Numbered from the stretch's first letter, positions 11,501 through 20,510 are shown. The stretch: 64,000 bases of DNA from Apostichopus japonicus (GCF_037975245.1 NC_092580.1:24881001-24945000), one strand, 5' to 3'. Program-made: numbers and translations. The notes: generated from the letters alone by a model not told the origin.

Positions 11501-12268
11501 CTGCCAAGAAGAAGCACAGCCTTTAATTACCACCCTCTGTTTCCTATTACCAAGCCAATTCTCGATCCAAGACAGTAAATTCCCGGTAGAAATACTAGAT
11601 GATGGTAGGCCTATACTGTAAATTCGCTTTAGTAATAGCATTAAAGTTATTTTAAAAGATAACTGTGATCTAGATCTATCATCTAGCTTACTTTGCTCGG
11701 TGGCTTAGTGCTTTCAATTCAGCTATGTGATTTCATCAATTAGTTGATCAGATTCCGCGGGAAATAGAAAATTTATACTTGTAAAGGTTGGGAGTCAAAC
11801 TGCTCAAAGCAAGGAAAAATTTCCCTTACTCTGTGGAATAATCCATGAAAGTGTCTCAGATCACAAAATTGATGATGCCTTGTTTTGGCTGCATTTGTTC
11901 ATGCTTTGTATATTGAAATTGTGAATGAAAGTGGTTACAATTTGACTATTTGTGCAACTACATATGTATAACACAGTAACGCGAATTTAGTGAACACGCG
12001 AAGTTACAGTACCGTACACCATGCTATTACTACACAGCAATCTAAGTAGGCTAGGCCTAATCGCGAATCTAGTACATGCACAACTCTGTAACCTTCATAA
12101 TTGAGATAATATGACAATCCACTTACCTATTCCTGTTACTCCAACCCTCACTCTACCACTTTCACTCACTATACCACTCGAGCTACTTTGGCTTCTAAAT
12201 GGAATATTTAAAGTTCTTTTCGCGCTACAGAAGAGAAATAAAGATGCAGGCCCGACCACGGTCTTCAT
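5826..12268 (-). CDS. OXSM: OXSM, mitochondrial 3-oxoacyl-ACP synthase, exons 1-5 (gene continues off window)
   Basis: The enzyme condenses malonyl-ACP with a growing acyl-ACP in mitochondrial fatty-acid synthesis, which supplies octanoyl-ACP for lipoate and acyl-ACP for Fe-S and respiratory-chain assembly. Five exons join in frame (12268-12127, 10085-9969, 7930-7866, 6643-6536, 5897-5826), all with GT-AG junctions and matching phases (1, 1, 0, 0, then open). The 168-codon product starts with a Ser/Arg/Lys-containing, acid-poor leader that fits a mitochondrial presequence, then the ketoacyl-synthase start VTGIGVVTPLG (residues 44-54), a GKSGI segment, and GMAVGVSLPG, which aligns with the GxGxG-type segment of the family. 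The catalytic Cys-His-His residues lie in the missing C-terminal part (the family is about 450 residues). Introns 1 and 2 (about 2.04 kb each) carry LINE and hAT debris. Confidence 0.93.
5898..7865 (-). other. OXSM introns 3 and 4
   Basis: Intron 4 spans 5898-6535 and intron 3 spans 6644-7865. Both are AT-rich. A T-rich stretch (6425-6505) lies just beyond the exon 4 donor. At 7280-7400 a CCTTGGTGCCCTA motif and variants recur three or four times as a degenerate mini-repeat. A homopolymer C/A run lies at 7765-7780. No other exon is supported. Confidence 0.6.
6536..6643 (-). CDS. OXSM: OXSM exon 4
   Basis: 108 nt, 36 codons in phase 0, acceptor TATCCTGTAG, donor GTAAGC. It encodes the helix TQFALVASEEAL followed by W and acidic residues, which matches the ketoacyl-synthase segment just before the G-rich strand. 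Confidence 0.9.
7866..7930 (-). CDS. OXSM: OXSM exon 3
   Basis: 65 nt (two bases plus 21 codons), acceptor CAACAG, donor GTGAGTAC. It encodes GLVPRGEGDGQF, which corresponds to the VPRG...GQF segment of animal OXSM. It is too short to stand out as an open frame and was found by splice sites plus frame continuity. Confidence 0.9.
7931..8255 (-). other. OXSM intron 2, 3' part
   Basis: AT-rich intron sequence including a low-complexity TTGATTTATTTTA stretch near 8155-8190. No exon or other feature seen. Confidence 0.5.
8256..8675. mobile_element. hAT-like MITE with A-rich interior
   Basis: The left end reads CAGGGATGAGACT and the right end, reverse-complemented, reads CAGGCATGAGACT. These are near-perfect terminal inverted repeats with the CAG start usual for hAT elements. 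The roughly 420-bp interior has a long poly-A run (8534-8562), other A-rich stretches and several CGCG motifs, and no transposase frame. The flanks share only AAAGT, so a clean 8-bp target duplication is not seen. It lies in OXSM intron 2. Confidence 0.6.
8747..9770 (-). pseudogene. 5'-truncated non-LTR retrotransposon (CR1/Rex/jockey-type) RT fragment
   Basis: The frame 9733-8954 encodes the second half of a LINE reverse transcriptase: GVPQGSILGPLFF, FADDTN (catalytic Asp pair), KTNYIVFN, and FLGVYIDHKLKW. It then continues through a HITYCCNIWSG segment and an ITQKRAVRHI segment of the C-terminal region. The frame is lost near 9000, and the C-terminus resumes in another frame (8944-8747) with LRARTIKTWNSL. 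The N-terminal half is missing and the fragment starts near 9770. A 12-bp unit at 9708-9731 is duplicated, adding four in-frame codons (IPER twice). It is decayed and non-autonomous, and lies in OXSM intron 2 in the sense orientation. Confidence 0.85.
9771..9968 (-). other. OXSM intron 2, 5' end
   Basis: Short AT-rich intron segment between exon 2 and the LINE fragment. The splice donor is at its right edge. Nothing else is seen. Confidence 0.5.
9969..10085 (-). CDS. OXSM: OXSM exon 2
   Basis: 117 nt with the acceptor TCTTCCAG and the donor GTAAGATG. It completes the Gly codon of exon 1 and encodes VVTPLGIGVSNVW and then GKSGI, the N-terminal ketoacyl-synthase hallmark. It ends with the first base of an Ala codon. 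The apparent longer open frame over 9868-10149 is simply this exon plus intron. Confidence 0.93.
10086..10559 (-). other. OXSM intron 1, 3' part
   Basis: Non-coding. It contains a purine-rich G tract (10395-10430) and the probable 3' untranslated tail of the neighbouring LINE near 10480-10559. No exon found. Confidence 0.5.
10560..11645 (-). pseudogene. Second LINE fragment (CR1/L2-like), broken reverse transcriptase
   Basis: Three minus-strand frames in succession (11641-11438, 11477-11178, 11168-10593) together cover the RT palm to the C-terminus of a LINE different from the one at 8.7-9.8 kb. Recognisable pieces are ENWLGNRKQRVV, GVPQWSVVGPLLFV (normally PQG, here W), FADDSKLY, FNIDKCNVMHIG, LYKQLVRPHLENAVQAW and KVQGRATRMI. 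At least two frame breaks and the Gly-to-Trp change make it inactive. The N-terminal endonuclease and the early RT are missing. It sits in OXSM intron 1 in the sense orientation. Confidence 0.87.
11646..12126 (-). other. OXSM intron 1, 5' part
   Basis: AT-rich intron sequence running up to the exon 1 splice donor. No coding or repeat signal recognised. Confidence 0.5.
12127..12268 (-). CDS. OXSM: OXSM exon 1 (start codon, mitochondrial presequence)
   Basis: 142 nt: 47 codons plus one base. The ATG at 12268 has A at -3. The encoded start MKTVVGPASLFLF is followed by basic and Ser-rich residues (KRT, RSQSSSS), as in mitochondrial targeting peptides. The exon ends in RVRVGVTGI plus the first base of Gly and is followed by the donor GTAAGTG. 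The upstream reading frame stays open for a short distance, so an earlier start cannot be fully excluded. Confidence 0.88.
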
Positions 12269-13400
12269 TTTCTTCTCTTCGAGATCGAGTTGAAGTTCGA
12301 AAACCCCACATCAAGCAAATTCGGTCCAGTATTCGTCACAGAGAAATGGTAATCGATCATTGGGTGCTATGGAGGTATTTGTTTAATTGTTTTGGATGGA
12401 CTTAAAGTTACTTCACACATCTCGCTTCTACAACCGTCTAAATGACTGATATTCATAGCGAGATTTCAAATAAACAAATAGGAGAGTTTGTTTTCACAGT
12501 GAGTTTTTCAAACTAACATGATTGATGAAAGAGATGCCCTTGGCAATTATTATTTAGGCAAATACAAATAGCGCCACTAACTTTACAACAACATTAATTT
12601 TCTATCAGGATGAATTTTCACGGGAAGGAACTGGATGAGTGGTAGAAAGAAAAAAAAAAAACTTGAATATGGTTAATATTTCAGCGAATGTCCGGTAAAT
12701 ATTCGCAGCTTTTGAACATCGGCTTTTCTGATACCCAAATGTGGGATTCCGTTACAACCACATACGTACACAGGAGGGCAGAGAGGGCTAATGCCCCACC
12801 ACATGCACCGACATACCTCTACTTACTTAGAAAAATGGGGGTAATGAGTACATAGCCTACGTTTCTATTTGTTACTCGTCAACGAGGGATTTACTACACG
12901 GCAGTACTAAATCATTCAACTGGATCCATTGTATTAGCAGAAGAGTGTTTGGCAAACAAATGATAAAAGTTCGTTTCATTCACCAGACAATACATCTAAT
13001 TTCCGATCTTATTTCTTTTCTTTTATAGAAAGTCACACACTCAAAACTTGCACAGTTTAAAGAAGGGAAAACATATGACATGAAACGTTCGAAAATTCCA
13101 TGTCTCATCTGGGCCACCGTAATTTCTACCATAATTAAATAATGCTTGTGAAGGCCCAAAAACACCTCGGTCCTCCTGTCCCTCGCATAATGTTTATAGC
13201 ATACTACCCAAGTATGGAGTATAAACCAGCATGCACGGTCACGTGAAACCTCTCAGGTATTATGAGCATGACTAAATAACTCATTTAAAGCATGAGAAAC
13301 ATGCTCATTTCAACTATCCGCGGGTTAACGTAACACAGTTTGGGCAAATGTTACCATTTTAAAATAACTAGATGTTAACCAAAACAGTCTCAGTACCGTG
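12269..13400. other. Upstream flank of OXSM; non-coding
   Basis: This should contain the OXSM 5' untranslated region and promoter. I see no clear TATA box or CpG island near the start codon. A purine-rich stretch with an A-run lies at 12640-12662. The small open frames here have no recognisable domains. Confidence 0.45.
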
Positions 13401-13403
13401 CTT

Positions 13404-14262
13404 TCATCACAGGATAATGCACGAACGGGTGTATGGCGCAAGTAATGCACGAAGCCGTATAGAGTTACTGTAGTTCATCCAAAAATAGCGTTGAGCCCCC
13501 CGTTCCTACGGAAGCGTAGAAGAGACATGGTGATAAAAGAGAAACAAACTCGTCAAAATGACAAAATTCAGAAAAATGACGTTTTGCCGAGTTTAACAAT
13601 TCGTCAAAACGACAAAATTATTAAATTTGCCGAGATACAACAAGTCGTCAAAATGACAAAATTCTAAAAATTGACGTTTTGCCGAGATACAACAAGTCGT
13701 CAAATTGACAAAATTCTGAAAATTGACATTTTGCCGAGATACAACAAGTCGTCAAAATGACAAAATTCCAAAAATTGACGTTTTGCCGAGATACAACAAC
13801 TCAATACGTCAATTTTCAGAATTTTGTCATTTTGACGACTTGTTGTATCTCGGCAAAACGTCAATTTTCAGAATTTTGTCATTTGACGACATGTTGTAAC
13901 TCGGCAAAACGTCAATTTTCAAAATTTTGTCATTTTGACAACTTGTTGTATCTCGGCAAAATGTTAATTTCCAGAATTTTGTCATTTTGACGACTTGTTT
14001 TATCTCGAAAAAACGTCAATTTTCATTTTTTTGTCATTTTGACAACTTGTTGTATCTCAGCAAAACGTCAATTTTCAGATTTTTGTCATTTTGATGAGTT
14101 ATTGTATCTCGGCAAATTTAATAATTTTGTCGTTTTGACGAGTTGTTAAACTCGGCAAAACGTCATTTTTCTGAATTTTGTCATTTTGACGAGTTTGTTT
14201 CTCTTTCATCACCATGTCCCTTCTACGCTTCCGTACGTTCCTGCATTATCCGTGTGATAAAC
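13404..14262. repeat. Outer inverted repeat around the fold-back element
   Basis: About 22 bp at 13407-13429 (ATCACAGGATAATGCACG) recurs inverted at 14236-14258 with a few changes. On the right it directly adjoins the fold-back arm; on the left about 77 bp intervene. The palindrome may therefore originally have been longer, with an insertion in the left arm. If so, the CGTTCC repeats are not a true target duplication. Confidence 0.5.
13507..14235. mobile_element. Fold-back element built of 52-bp repeats
   Basis: The element is a giant imperfect palindrome centred near 13800-13810. The outer arm starts TACGGAAGCGTAGAAG on both sides, and the arms stay alignable for about 300 bp. Each arm is an array of a unit of about 52 bp containing GAGATACAACAAGTCGTC and TGACGTTTTGCC (left-arm spacing 52 bp from 13632 to 13788). 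CGTTCC directly flanks both ends (13501-13506 and 14236-14241), a possible 6-bp target duplication. No transposase frame exists; the 77-codon frame at 13757-13990 is made of the repeats. This architecture matches foldback or long-TIR non-autonomous DNA transposons. Confidence 0.85.
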
Positions 14263-14935
14263 TCACGGTAGACTGTTGGTTGATCATGTTCAAAACACAA
14301 AATAAGTATCAATGTTCATGTTAGTTGTTAAACTTTAATAACAACGTAGAAAGGAAATAACCAACATTTGTCTCGAAACAGTACCCCGTATTTAACTTTT
14401 ATTATAGTTAGGAGTATCAAAACAAACTGGTGTCAAGAAAATAAAAAGAATGACGTACACTACTACGCAGTAAATTGAAAATAACGTTATACAATTAAGC
14501 CTGAACGATGTTACGTAAAGCATAGTATACAGAGGGAGCACAGAGCTTCTCCCGTCCAATTGCTCTTTGTTCAATCGATCCCCGTCCTATCGCTCCCCGT
14601 CCTATCGCTTCCCGTCCTATCAATCTCCGACCCGTCCAGATTTTTAGCATTAGGAAGCATCGCAATCGGGTTTCCTGTTAAATTTAAATATATACATTAC
14701 ATCCTTGATTGAGTCATTTAGATAATTGACAAAATCTGTAACTATAGACATCGGATTTGAAATCAAATTTGCTCTATATAGGCCTACTTTTTCGAACATT
14801 ATATAAGTTTAGCAAGTTCTAAATGATTATTGTGCCATGGCTTATTCGTTTGGATTTTACGTCATGAAACAAACATGCTGCTTTTGTCACGCCCGAGGAG
14901 CTGGAGAACAGCATAGCAGCCTGTATTGTCACGTG
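14263..14935. other. Non-coding; short CCCGTCCTATCGCT repeats
   Basis: AT-rich sequence with a short tandem repeat at 14578-14625, three to four copies of a 15-16-bp unit containing CCCGTCCTATC. No gene recognised. Confidence 0.5.
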
Positions 14936-15160
14936 CAGGCGCGGCGGAACGGAAAAATTATTTGGGGGGCTAATGTGTGGAGACTATCTAAGCGGAGCGC
15001 CACCACCGGTTGGCGCGGAGCGTACACGAAAATTTTGGGTTTTTTCAAACCCCCAGATGGCCGGAAACGGCACTTTCCGAGTGTTTTATGCTGCGAATAC
15101 CTAGCCCTAAAATATGGGTCTCAAGCCTGCAATTTCTCAGATTGCACGTAAAAGTCTGTA
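14936..15160. repeat. Interspersed repeat, copy 1 of the CTATCTAAGCGGAGCGCCACCA family
   Basis: The core at 14983-15085 contains CTATCTAAGCGGAGCGCC, GGTTGGCGCGGAGCGTACA and, further on, a GGCACTTTCCGAG-like stretch. The same order recurs at 15314-15420 and 16597-16705. The left side (GCGCGGCGGAAC) resembles the end of the complete element just downstream. The 104-codon plus-strand frame over it has no independent support as a gene. Confidence 0.65.
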
Positions 15161-15252
15161 AAAACATTGTAATTTGTATATTCGATGGTTTTTTAAGAGA
15201 GTAGCTATTACTCGTAGTGTACTCGCAAAGATGTTTTTGAGTGTAGTAAGGG

Positions 15253-15652
15253 CAGTGGCGGAACTAGAGTATTGGTCAGGGAGGGCAAGAATGGTCTGTA
15301 GGGGCGCTTTCGACACTATCTAAGCGGAGCGCCACCACAGGTTGGCGCGGAGCGTACATACAATTTTTGAGTAAAGATACTCCCTAGATTGCAGGAAATG
15401 ACCCTTTCCGGGGCCTTGCTAATTTGCAGATAAACGGAGAATAAAAAGGTGTCGTCGCCATTTTGTCGGAAAATTACACCAACAGAATATGACAAATGTC
15501 AATAGGTATATGAGAGCGCAATAAAATAGTCAAAAATCGCGAATAAGTAAAAAGTAGTGAAAAGCTGAAAAGGGAGCCAGCAGTCCATTTGAGTCCGTCA
15601 GGGGGGGGGGGGGCATCCGCCCCTGACTGTATATATGGACGCTCCGCCACTA
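15253..15652. mobile_element. Non-autonomous hAT-type element, copy 2 of the family, with 8-bp target duplication
   Basis: The ends are CAGTGGCGGAAC on the left and, reverse-complemented, TAGTGGCGGAGC on the right. AGTAAGGG flanks both sides (15245-15252 and 15653-15660), an 8-bp direct repeat as made by hAT transposases. The 400-bp body contains the family core (15314-15420) and a run of 13 Gs near its right end. No transposase is encoded, so it must have been moved in trans. Confidence 0.8.
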
Positions 15653-15924
15653 AGTAAGGGGATGTTGGAGAACTGGCTGAAATGAGGCAAGTCATTGGCC
15701 TAAGACGAAGTTGTGTTACGCTTACCGGTACTCACACTCACTGCTTCCACTTTTCACTGGGCGTGAAGACGCGGTTGGGGTGACAATGTGGTCTATAGCC
15801 AGGTGACGGGCCGAGGGTCCCCCAGCAATTACTAAAATTATTACACCTATAGAGTATACGTGTGCATCGGACAGATCGACAAGTATGCATTGAAAAATGG
15901 GCAGATGCACGTTTCGGAGCCTTG
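15653..15924. other. Non-coding spacer between repeats
   Basis: No gene recognised. A consensus splice donor on the minus strand (GTAAGC, near 15722-15727) follows sequence that could be read as an exon, but no acceptor or homology supports it. Confidence 0.4.
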
Positions 15925-16023
15925 GTAAATATTGGGGGGCTTATCATGCATTTGCCCCCTCAACTTTTTTATTGGGGGGGGCTGAGCCCCCCCCAAGCCC
16001 CCCGGTTCCGCCGCCACTGGTCA
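15925..16023. repeat. G/C-rich end of a related element
   Basis: GGGGGGGCTGAGCCCCCCCC is a local hairpin. It is followed by CCCCCCGGTTCCGCCGCCACTGG, whose reverse complement begins CCAGTGGCGGCGGAAC and matches the terminus of the hAT-type element at 15253. It looks like a partial copy or one end of a diverged relative. Confidence 0.5.
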
Positions 16024-16284
16024 CGTGACATTATGAGATACAACAAAAAAAAACTTGCTAAGAAAAGCGGTGACTACATAGCACCTGTGCACGGAAACTA
16101 AACAACCAAACCAACCAAACTGTTTGTTAAGCTGTTGTACGCTTTTTGGAAGACTTCCTTCACACTGTAAATTTACACGTGAAAAACAAATAAATAAATC
16201 AAATCAAACTACTGCGTCAGAAGAAAGACGAGTGTACAGCATGTACACTAAACACCAATAAATTTAGAGATTCATTTTCTCTTT

Positions 16285-16285
<1 letters not shown>
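16024..16285. other. Non-coding spacer
   Basis: AT-rich sequence with a short AACCAAACC-type repeat at about 16098-16120. No gene recognised. Confidence 0.4.
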
Positions 16286-16288
<3 letters not shown>

Positions 16289-16330
<42 letters not shown>

Positions 16331-16381
16331 AGGCTGAAAGTTTTTTCACTGTTCTTGATTTTCCAACTCATTACGATTTTC

Positions 16382-16443
<62 letters not shown>

Positions 16444-16464
16444 ATTTTTTTTTTTTTTTTTTTT
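16289..16464. repeat. (TA)n microsatellites and poly-T
   Basis: Two (TA)n runs (about 16289-16328 and 16385-16441) flank about 55 bp of unique sequence and are followed by a T-run (16445-16464). Confidence 0.95.
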
Positions 16465-16529
16465 GTTATCAAATTTCATCACTAAGCCCAATTTAAGCGG
16501 GGAACAAAATTTCGCTTTGTTTTGGTTTC

Positions 16530-17135
16530 AGGCGCGTAGCCAGGAATTTGCCAAAACTGTAGGCAAACTATCAGAGCCGTAGATACGGCATTGAAAACTA
16601 TCTAAGCTTAGCGCCACCATTTTTGGAGCGAAGCATACAAGAAAATTTTGGCTGAAAATGCCTCCCAGATCGCTGTAAATGGCACTTCCCAGGCCTTGTA
16701 AATTGCATCTTCAGCATTTTCTTTTTTGAAATTACTAACAATATCGTAAAAACATAAAAAAAGAAATTAAATAGGGAACCCATATCGATGTGGATCATAT
16801 ATATGAGTGTACAAACAGATACTTACTGTACACGCATACACAATAGATGCACAGACATGATAATAATGATGAGTGGCAACTATACGGTCACAGATCAAAG
16901 AAACGACCTCGAAGTGTCATTTACCTCATGCAGCATGTGTTGGATGAAGGTTTCGCCACCGCCAAACATGATTTGGATAAATAATGTCACGCATTATTTT
17001 CTATTCATAGCCACACAAAATAAACTATGCCACCAAATATTGGTGGGATATTATATACTATATCCCCTACCTAAAATATTGGGGGAGACTTGTCCCCGTC
17101 CCTCCCCCCCCCTCCCTCATGATTGCCGCCCATGT
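16530..17135. repeat. Interspersed repeat, copy 3 of the CTATCTAAGC family
   Basis: The core at 16597-16705 has CTATCTAAGCTTAGCGCCACCA, GGAGCGAAGCATACA, AAAATTTTGG and GGCACTTCCCAGGCC in the same order as the other two copies but more diverged. A C-rich tract (17095-17115) may mark its far end. The 149-codon plus-strand frame at 16788-17237 falls in this repeat and its flank and shows no domain. Confidence 0.55.
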
Positions 17136-17427
17136 GCGAAACTAACTGTTTCACTGTCGGTTATCGGTATACATGTTTATGTCTTTGTATTCCTTCTTGA
17201 AACTGTATGGCTGAGTCATTTCTGTTGGTGGAATTGAACCACCTGCAAAATAAATTCTGCATCACCTGAACAGATTTGTGAAATTGCTAAAACAGTTAGC
17301 AAAAGAGAAATCAAAAGCAATAGAACCATGTAAACTGAAGCCGTTTAAATCATTCCCAAGTGTTAACCATTTTGTGAACACAAGTAACTTCAAATGCCAG
17401 TGTCCACACTGTAAGAATTTCACTTAC
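17136..17427. other. Non-coding
   Basis: No supported gene. The sequence at 17421-17427 is the splice donor of the possible micro-exon next to it. Confidence 0.4.
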
Positions 17428-17453
17428 CGTAACCACATACCGCACAACTTTCC
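17428..17453 (-). CDS. Possible 26-nt exon of an unidentified minus-strand gene (exon C)
   Basis: The micro-exon is bounded by a pyrimidine-containing acceptor (TTCTCTGTGTTAG) and a strong donor (GTAAGTG). Joined to the phase-1 end of the exon at 18192 it reads GKVVRYVVT and leaves phase 0. The evidence is splice sites and frame only; this could be chance. Confidence 0.2.
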
Positions 17454-18191
17454 CTAACACAGAGAACTAGGCTAGTGCAATTATACTACACAATACACAT
17501 GCTATGAAAGTGAAGGTTACAGAATTGAACACTCTTGAATTCCTGATATATAGGCCACAACTCTGGTTTTCAGCAGAAAGTTGATATTGGAGTTCACACT
17601 TCCAGCTGTAAAGCTGGGTGCTTATCACTCTTATGTACACAAATTACATGGCCAGGCAAGACCACTTTTTAATTACCCTGGGATAACTTCAGAGTTGGCT
17701 TCTTTGCAGAGTGATTAAATATTATGTTACTGTCATTCCAAAGAAAGATTTATACCTTCTTAGACAGATAAGACTCATAGCCAGGAAATCAGAGACAGTG
17801 GATTTGTTGACTCAAATGATTATCATTGGATGCAAGGCTGCATAATTTGTGTCAATTTCTGTAGGGGCATATCATGTCATGTCTGCCTAATTTTCTGCAA
17901 CCCCAGTTTCTTGTGCCCTATTGCATTCCTTCTTGTACCATTGCAAGTAACAAACATGTTAGCTAGCAATGCTTCCTTTTTAAAACATTTTTGTAACAAT
18001 TAATGATAAACATTATTTAGCCTAGGAAGCTGGCTTATGTAGTATGATTATATTTTGAAGTTGATCAACCAGACAACCACTTACCTAACATCATAATATG
18101 CTATTCAATTAGTATTAGGTAAAAACATCATAAACTTGGAAAAACATTGAAACACTTGGCAACAAATAGGTTGCTATATGATGTTGCTCAC
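17454..18191 (-). other. Likely intron of the unidentified gene
   Basis: AT-rich sequence between the possible exons C and B. No further coding segment is convincing. Confidence 0.3.
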
Positions 18192-18347
18192 CGCTCAGGG
18201 AGTGACATTTAACGAGAAAATCAAAAGTTGTTCTACCATGTGCTATGACAGTGAACTTGCGAATTTGCTCTTCGGTTTGAGATGAAATTAACATGTACCT
18301 GTAGCATTTCAAGGCGTTTTCATCTCCCGTAGGATCTGACTTGCAGG
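18192..18347 (-). CDS. Probable exon of an unidentified gene (exon B)
   Basis: About 51 codons of protein-like sequence: CKSDPTGDENALKCYRYM, then LISSQTEEQIRKF, TVIAHGRTTFDFLVKC and HSLS. It ends at the donor GTGAGC in phase 1. Two acceptors 10 bp apart are possible, ACAG before 18357 and CCAG before 18347; the second joins the exon at 20389 in frame. Amino-acid composition is soluble and mixed, with no membrane segment. I do not recognise the family. Confidence 0.42.
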
Positions 18348-19303
18348 CTGGTTGTTGCTGTGAATGTCATGTCAGTTCATAAGGGGGTAATTAACAACAC
18401 TGCAAATACTTTGTGCTCAATCTCTCATTGAATTATTTACCTAATCAGCCAAGAAACAACATTTATTGTTTTTTCTAAGTCTGCTTAAGTTTACTTTCTT
18501 AAGGCCACATAGCTAATGATGGTAAAACCAAGATATTTACACAAGAAGCAGTTCCTGCTGAATATGCCATTCTAAAACCATTGCCATGGAGTTTTGCATA
18601 TTGTAATATAGTATGTATATCCCCATCATATTACTTTAAACATTTGCTTCCATGCCTCTTTGTCTTAAGAGTAACTGCTTACTTCCTGTTCATGACTTAT
18701 TCACCCTACACCCACATCATATTCGTAGAAGCCCCCTTTGTCTTAATTCCATGAAATACTCATGCTTAAACACAGATGACAACCTGTTGCATCTCATGTG
18801 TATTACAAATAAGGTTAGTCATGGTCATCTCCATGTGCCTTAGTAATTATAAGTAAGACCAAGAGTTTATGTCACAGAGAGGTTATTGCCCCCTCACAGG
18901 AAGTTGAAATGACTTAAATACTGTTGTTTTTTAATATGTAAAAGACTAAGATTCCAGACTTCAGAGACTGTACTTCAGATACACTCCAGCAATAAAGCTC
19001 ATATTCTATACAATTATATCTATGTCTGGAGTTTCTCTTTATCTGTTGTTCATTATACTTATTTAATAACGGAGCCCAAACTAATTGAGCCGGAGCACAC
19101 CCCAACGTAACAATATATACATTCACAAAGCGAAAGAACATATTAAAATTGGGGCCAACATAGTACTGTACAGTAGGTCTTTTAAAGGAATCTCTAACAA
19201 GATGAACAATCAAATATTTACTCTTTACTTCTTTAGCTTCCAAGGGCAAACTTGTTAATTGAGACAAATGTTATCAATCTGCGCAGTAGTAGCATGGTGG
19301 GCT
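18348..19303 (-). other. Likely intron of the unidentified gene; nothing else seen
   Basis: AT-rich non-coding sequence. Open frames at 18652-18843 (plus) and 18914-19267 (minus) lack coding character and splice support. Confidence 0.35.
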
Positions 19304-20243
19304 CATAATTGACGCACCTAAAAGGCATTGAAGAGTCCCCCCAGACTGAGTGCAGCCATCTGAAAAAGTTAACTTTATGTTGCTTGCAAGTGACCTTTTG
19401 TTTGTGTAGCTACAAAATGCAGACAAAAATGAAACGTGATACCTTGTTATTTATTTTTTAGCCGGACCTAAGATGTCCATCGCTGTATCGTTTATACACT
19501 GTGCTGTGGGTATTGACCGCAGCTGTACATACTGACTGTACATTTGTGTCCAATTACCGATGGTAGCAAGCTGTGTGTGTATTTTCTAGGATCAATAGTG
19601 GTGTCTAGCACTTCTGTTACACCTCATTCGAAACTAGGTCAGATTATCGGCATTAGACGTTTCTTTTTGCATGAGTCTTCACACCCTTTAATGATTTGAT
19701 TAATAATGTCTATCAACGAAAAGTACAAATCACTCAACTGTATGAGATTTTTATATGTGTAGTTCCTCAAAGTTGAAATGATCTAAAAGTATTTATTTTT
19801 TGTGACTACGCATCGTACACTGAAGCAGAATTAGGCCACAAAATGTATTCCGTGTCAAGTTCTTTCATACCCCCGCCTACACTGACGCATTCATCAATAA
19901 GCTAAAGTTCTGTAATGTTGGCCTAAGTATACATTTATTGACTTTTGATGCTGTTTGCTTTGCTCTGAGCCGCTAAGCTCTGACAGATCAGTCTCAGAGA
20001 GTAGTGGTATCATATTAAGGTAATTTTGGTTATTTTTAGGGAGTAACATTTTCAAATACCAAGAAACTTGCAAAACTGGGGGAAGGCTTTTAAAAAAACA
20101 CAATTTGATCAGCACATATCTGTAATGGATTCAAATTCATGGAATATATAACTCTGCTTCGCTGCAAAAAGTTTAGGTTCCCTTCTGTAACACACTAGTA
20201 ATCTATTTGGAGGTGCGTCAATTGCGGGGGTGTGTCAATTATG
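19304..20243. mobile_element. Possible DNA transposon remnant with CATAATTGACGCACC ends
   Basis: CATAATTGACGCACC at 19304-19318 is matched in inverted orientation by CATAATTGACACACC (20229-20243) and, just inside, AATTGACGCACCT (20211-20223). About 0.9 kb of non-coding DNA lies between. No target duplication is obvious and no transposase is seen, so this is suggestive only. It falls within the presumed intron between exons A and B. Confidence 0.4.
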
Positions 20244-20388
20244 AAACCTTCACTATATATCCTAGCAAAGTGATGAGTGCAAAGAAGACTGATTATAACT
20301 AGACGAAAACAAAGTATGTTAAAAGACTCTTTGGTTACTTGGTGGTTGGAAATAAATAAACAAAGTCATTCATCTTAATAATTCTTAC

Positions 20389-20510
20389 CTACCACAGCAA
20401 CTGCTGGGAAAGTTGGTTGAACCTCTGGAAGTATCAAGATCATGAGCCTACCAGCCTTATGCAATACAAAGTTTGATGATTCCAAATACTCCATAAATCG
20501 CCATATGGTA
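20389..20510 (-). CDS. Probable exon of an unidentified gene (exon A)
   Basis: 122 nt with acceptor AACTTATAG and donor GTAAGAA, encoding 40 codons: TIWRFMEYLESSNFVLHKAG, then RLMILILPEVQPTFPAVAVV. The reading frame is open, the composition is protein-like, and a short hydrophobic strand MILILP is followed by PAVAVV. It enters in phase 2 and leaves in phase 1, and the phase matches the downstream exon at 18347. Upstream exons were not found. The family is not recognised. Confidence 0.45.

Noticed and set aside
13757-13990. 77-codon frame in the fold-back region
   Set aside because: It is a translation of the 52-bp repeats.
14837-15151. 104-codon plus-strand frame with Cys pairs
   Set aside because: Its second half is the CTATCTAAGCGG repeat core, found also at two other places; the CxxC pair is probably chance.
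16788-17237. 149-codon plus-strand frame
   Set aside because: It falls in an interspersed repeat with a C-rich tract, with no domain and no splice context.
19894-20115. Minus-strand frame with an SETDLSELSGSEQSK-like stretch
   Set aside because: It is protein-like in part but has no good splice sites and lies within the inverted-terminus element.
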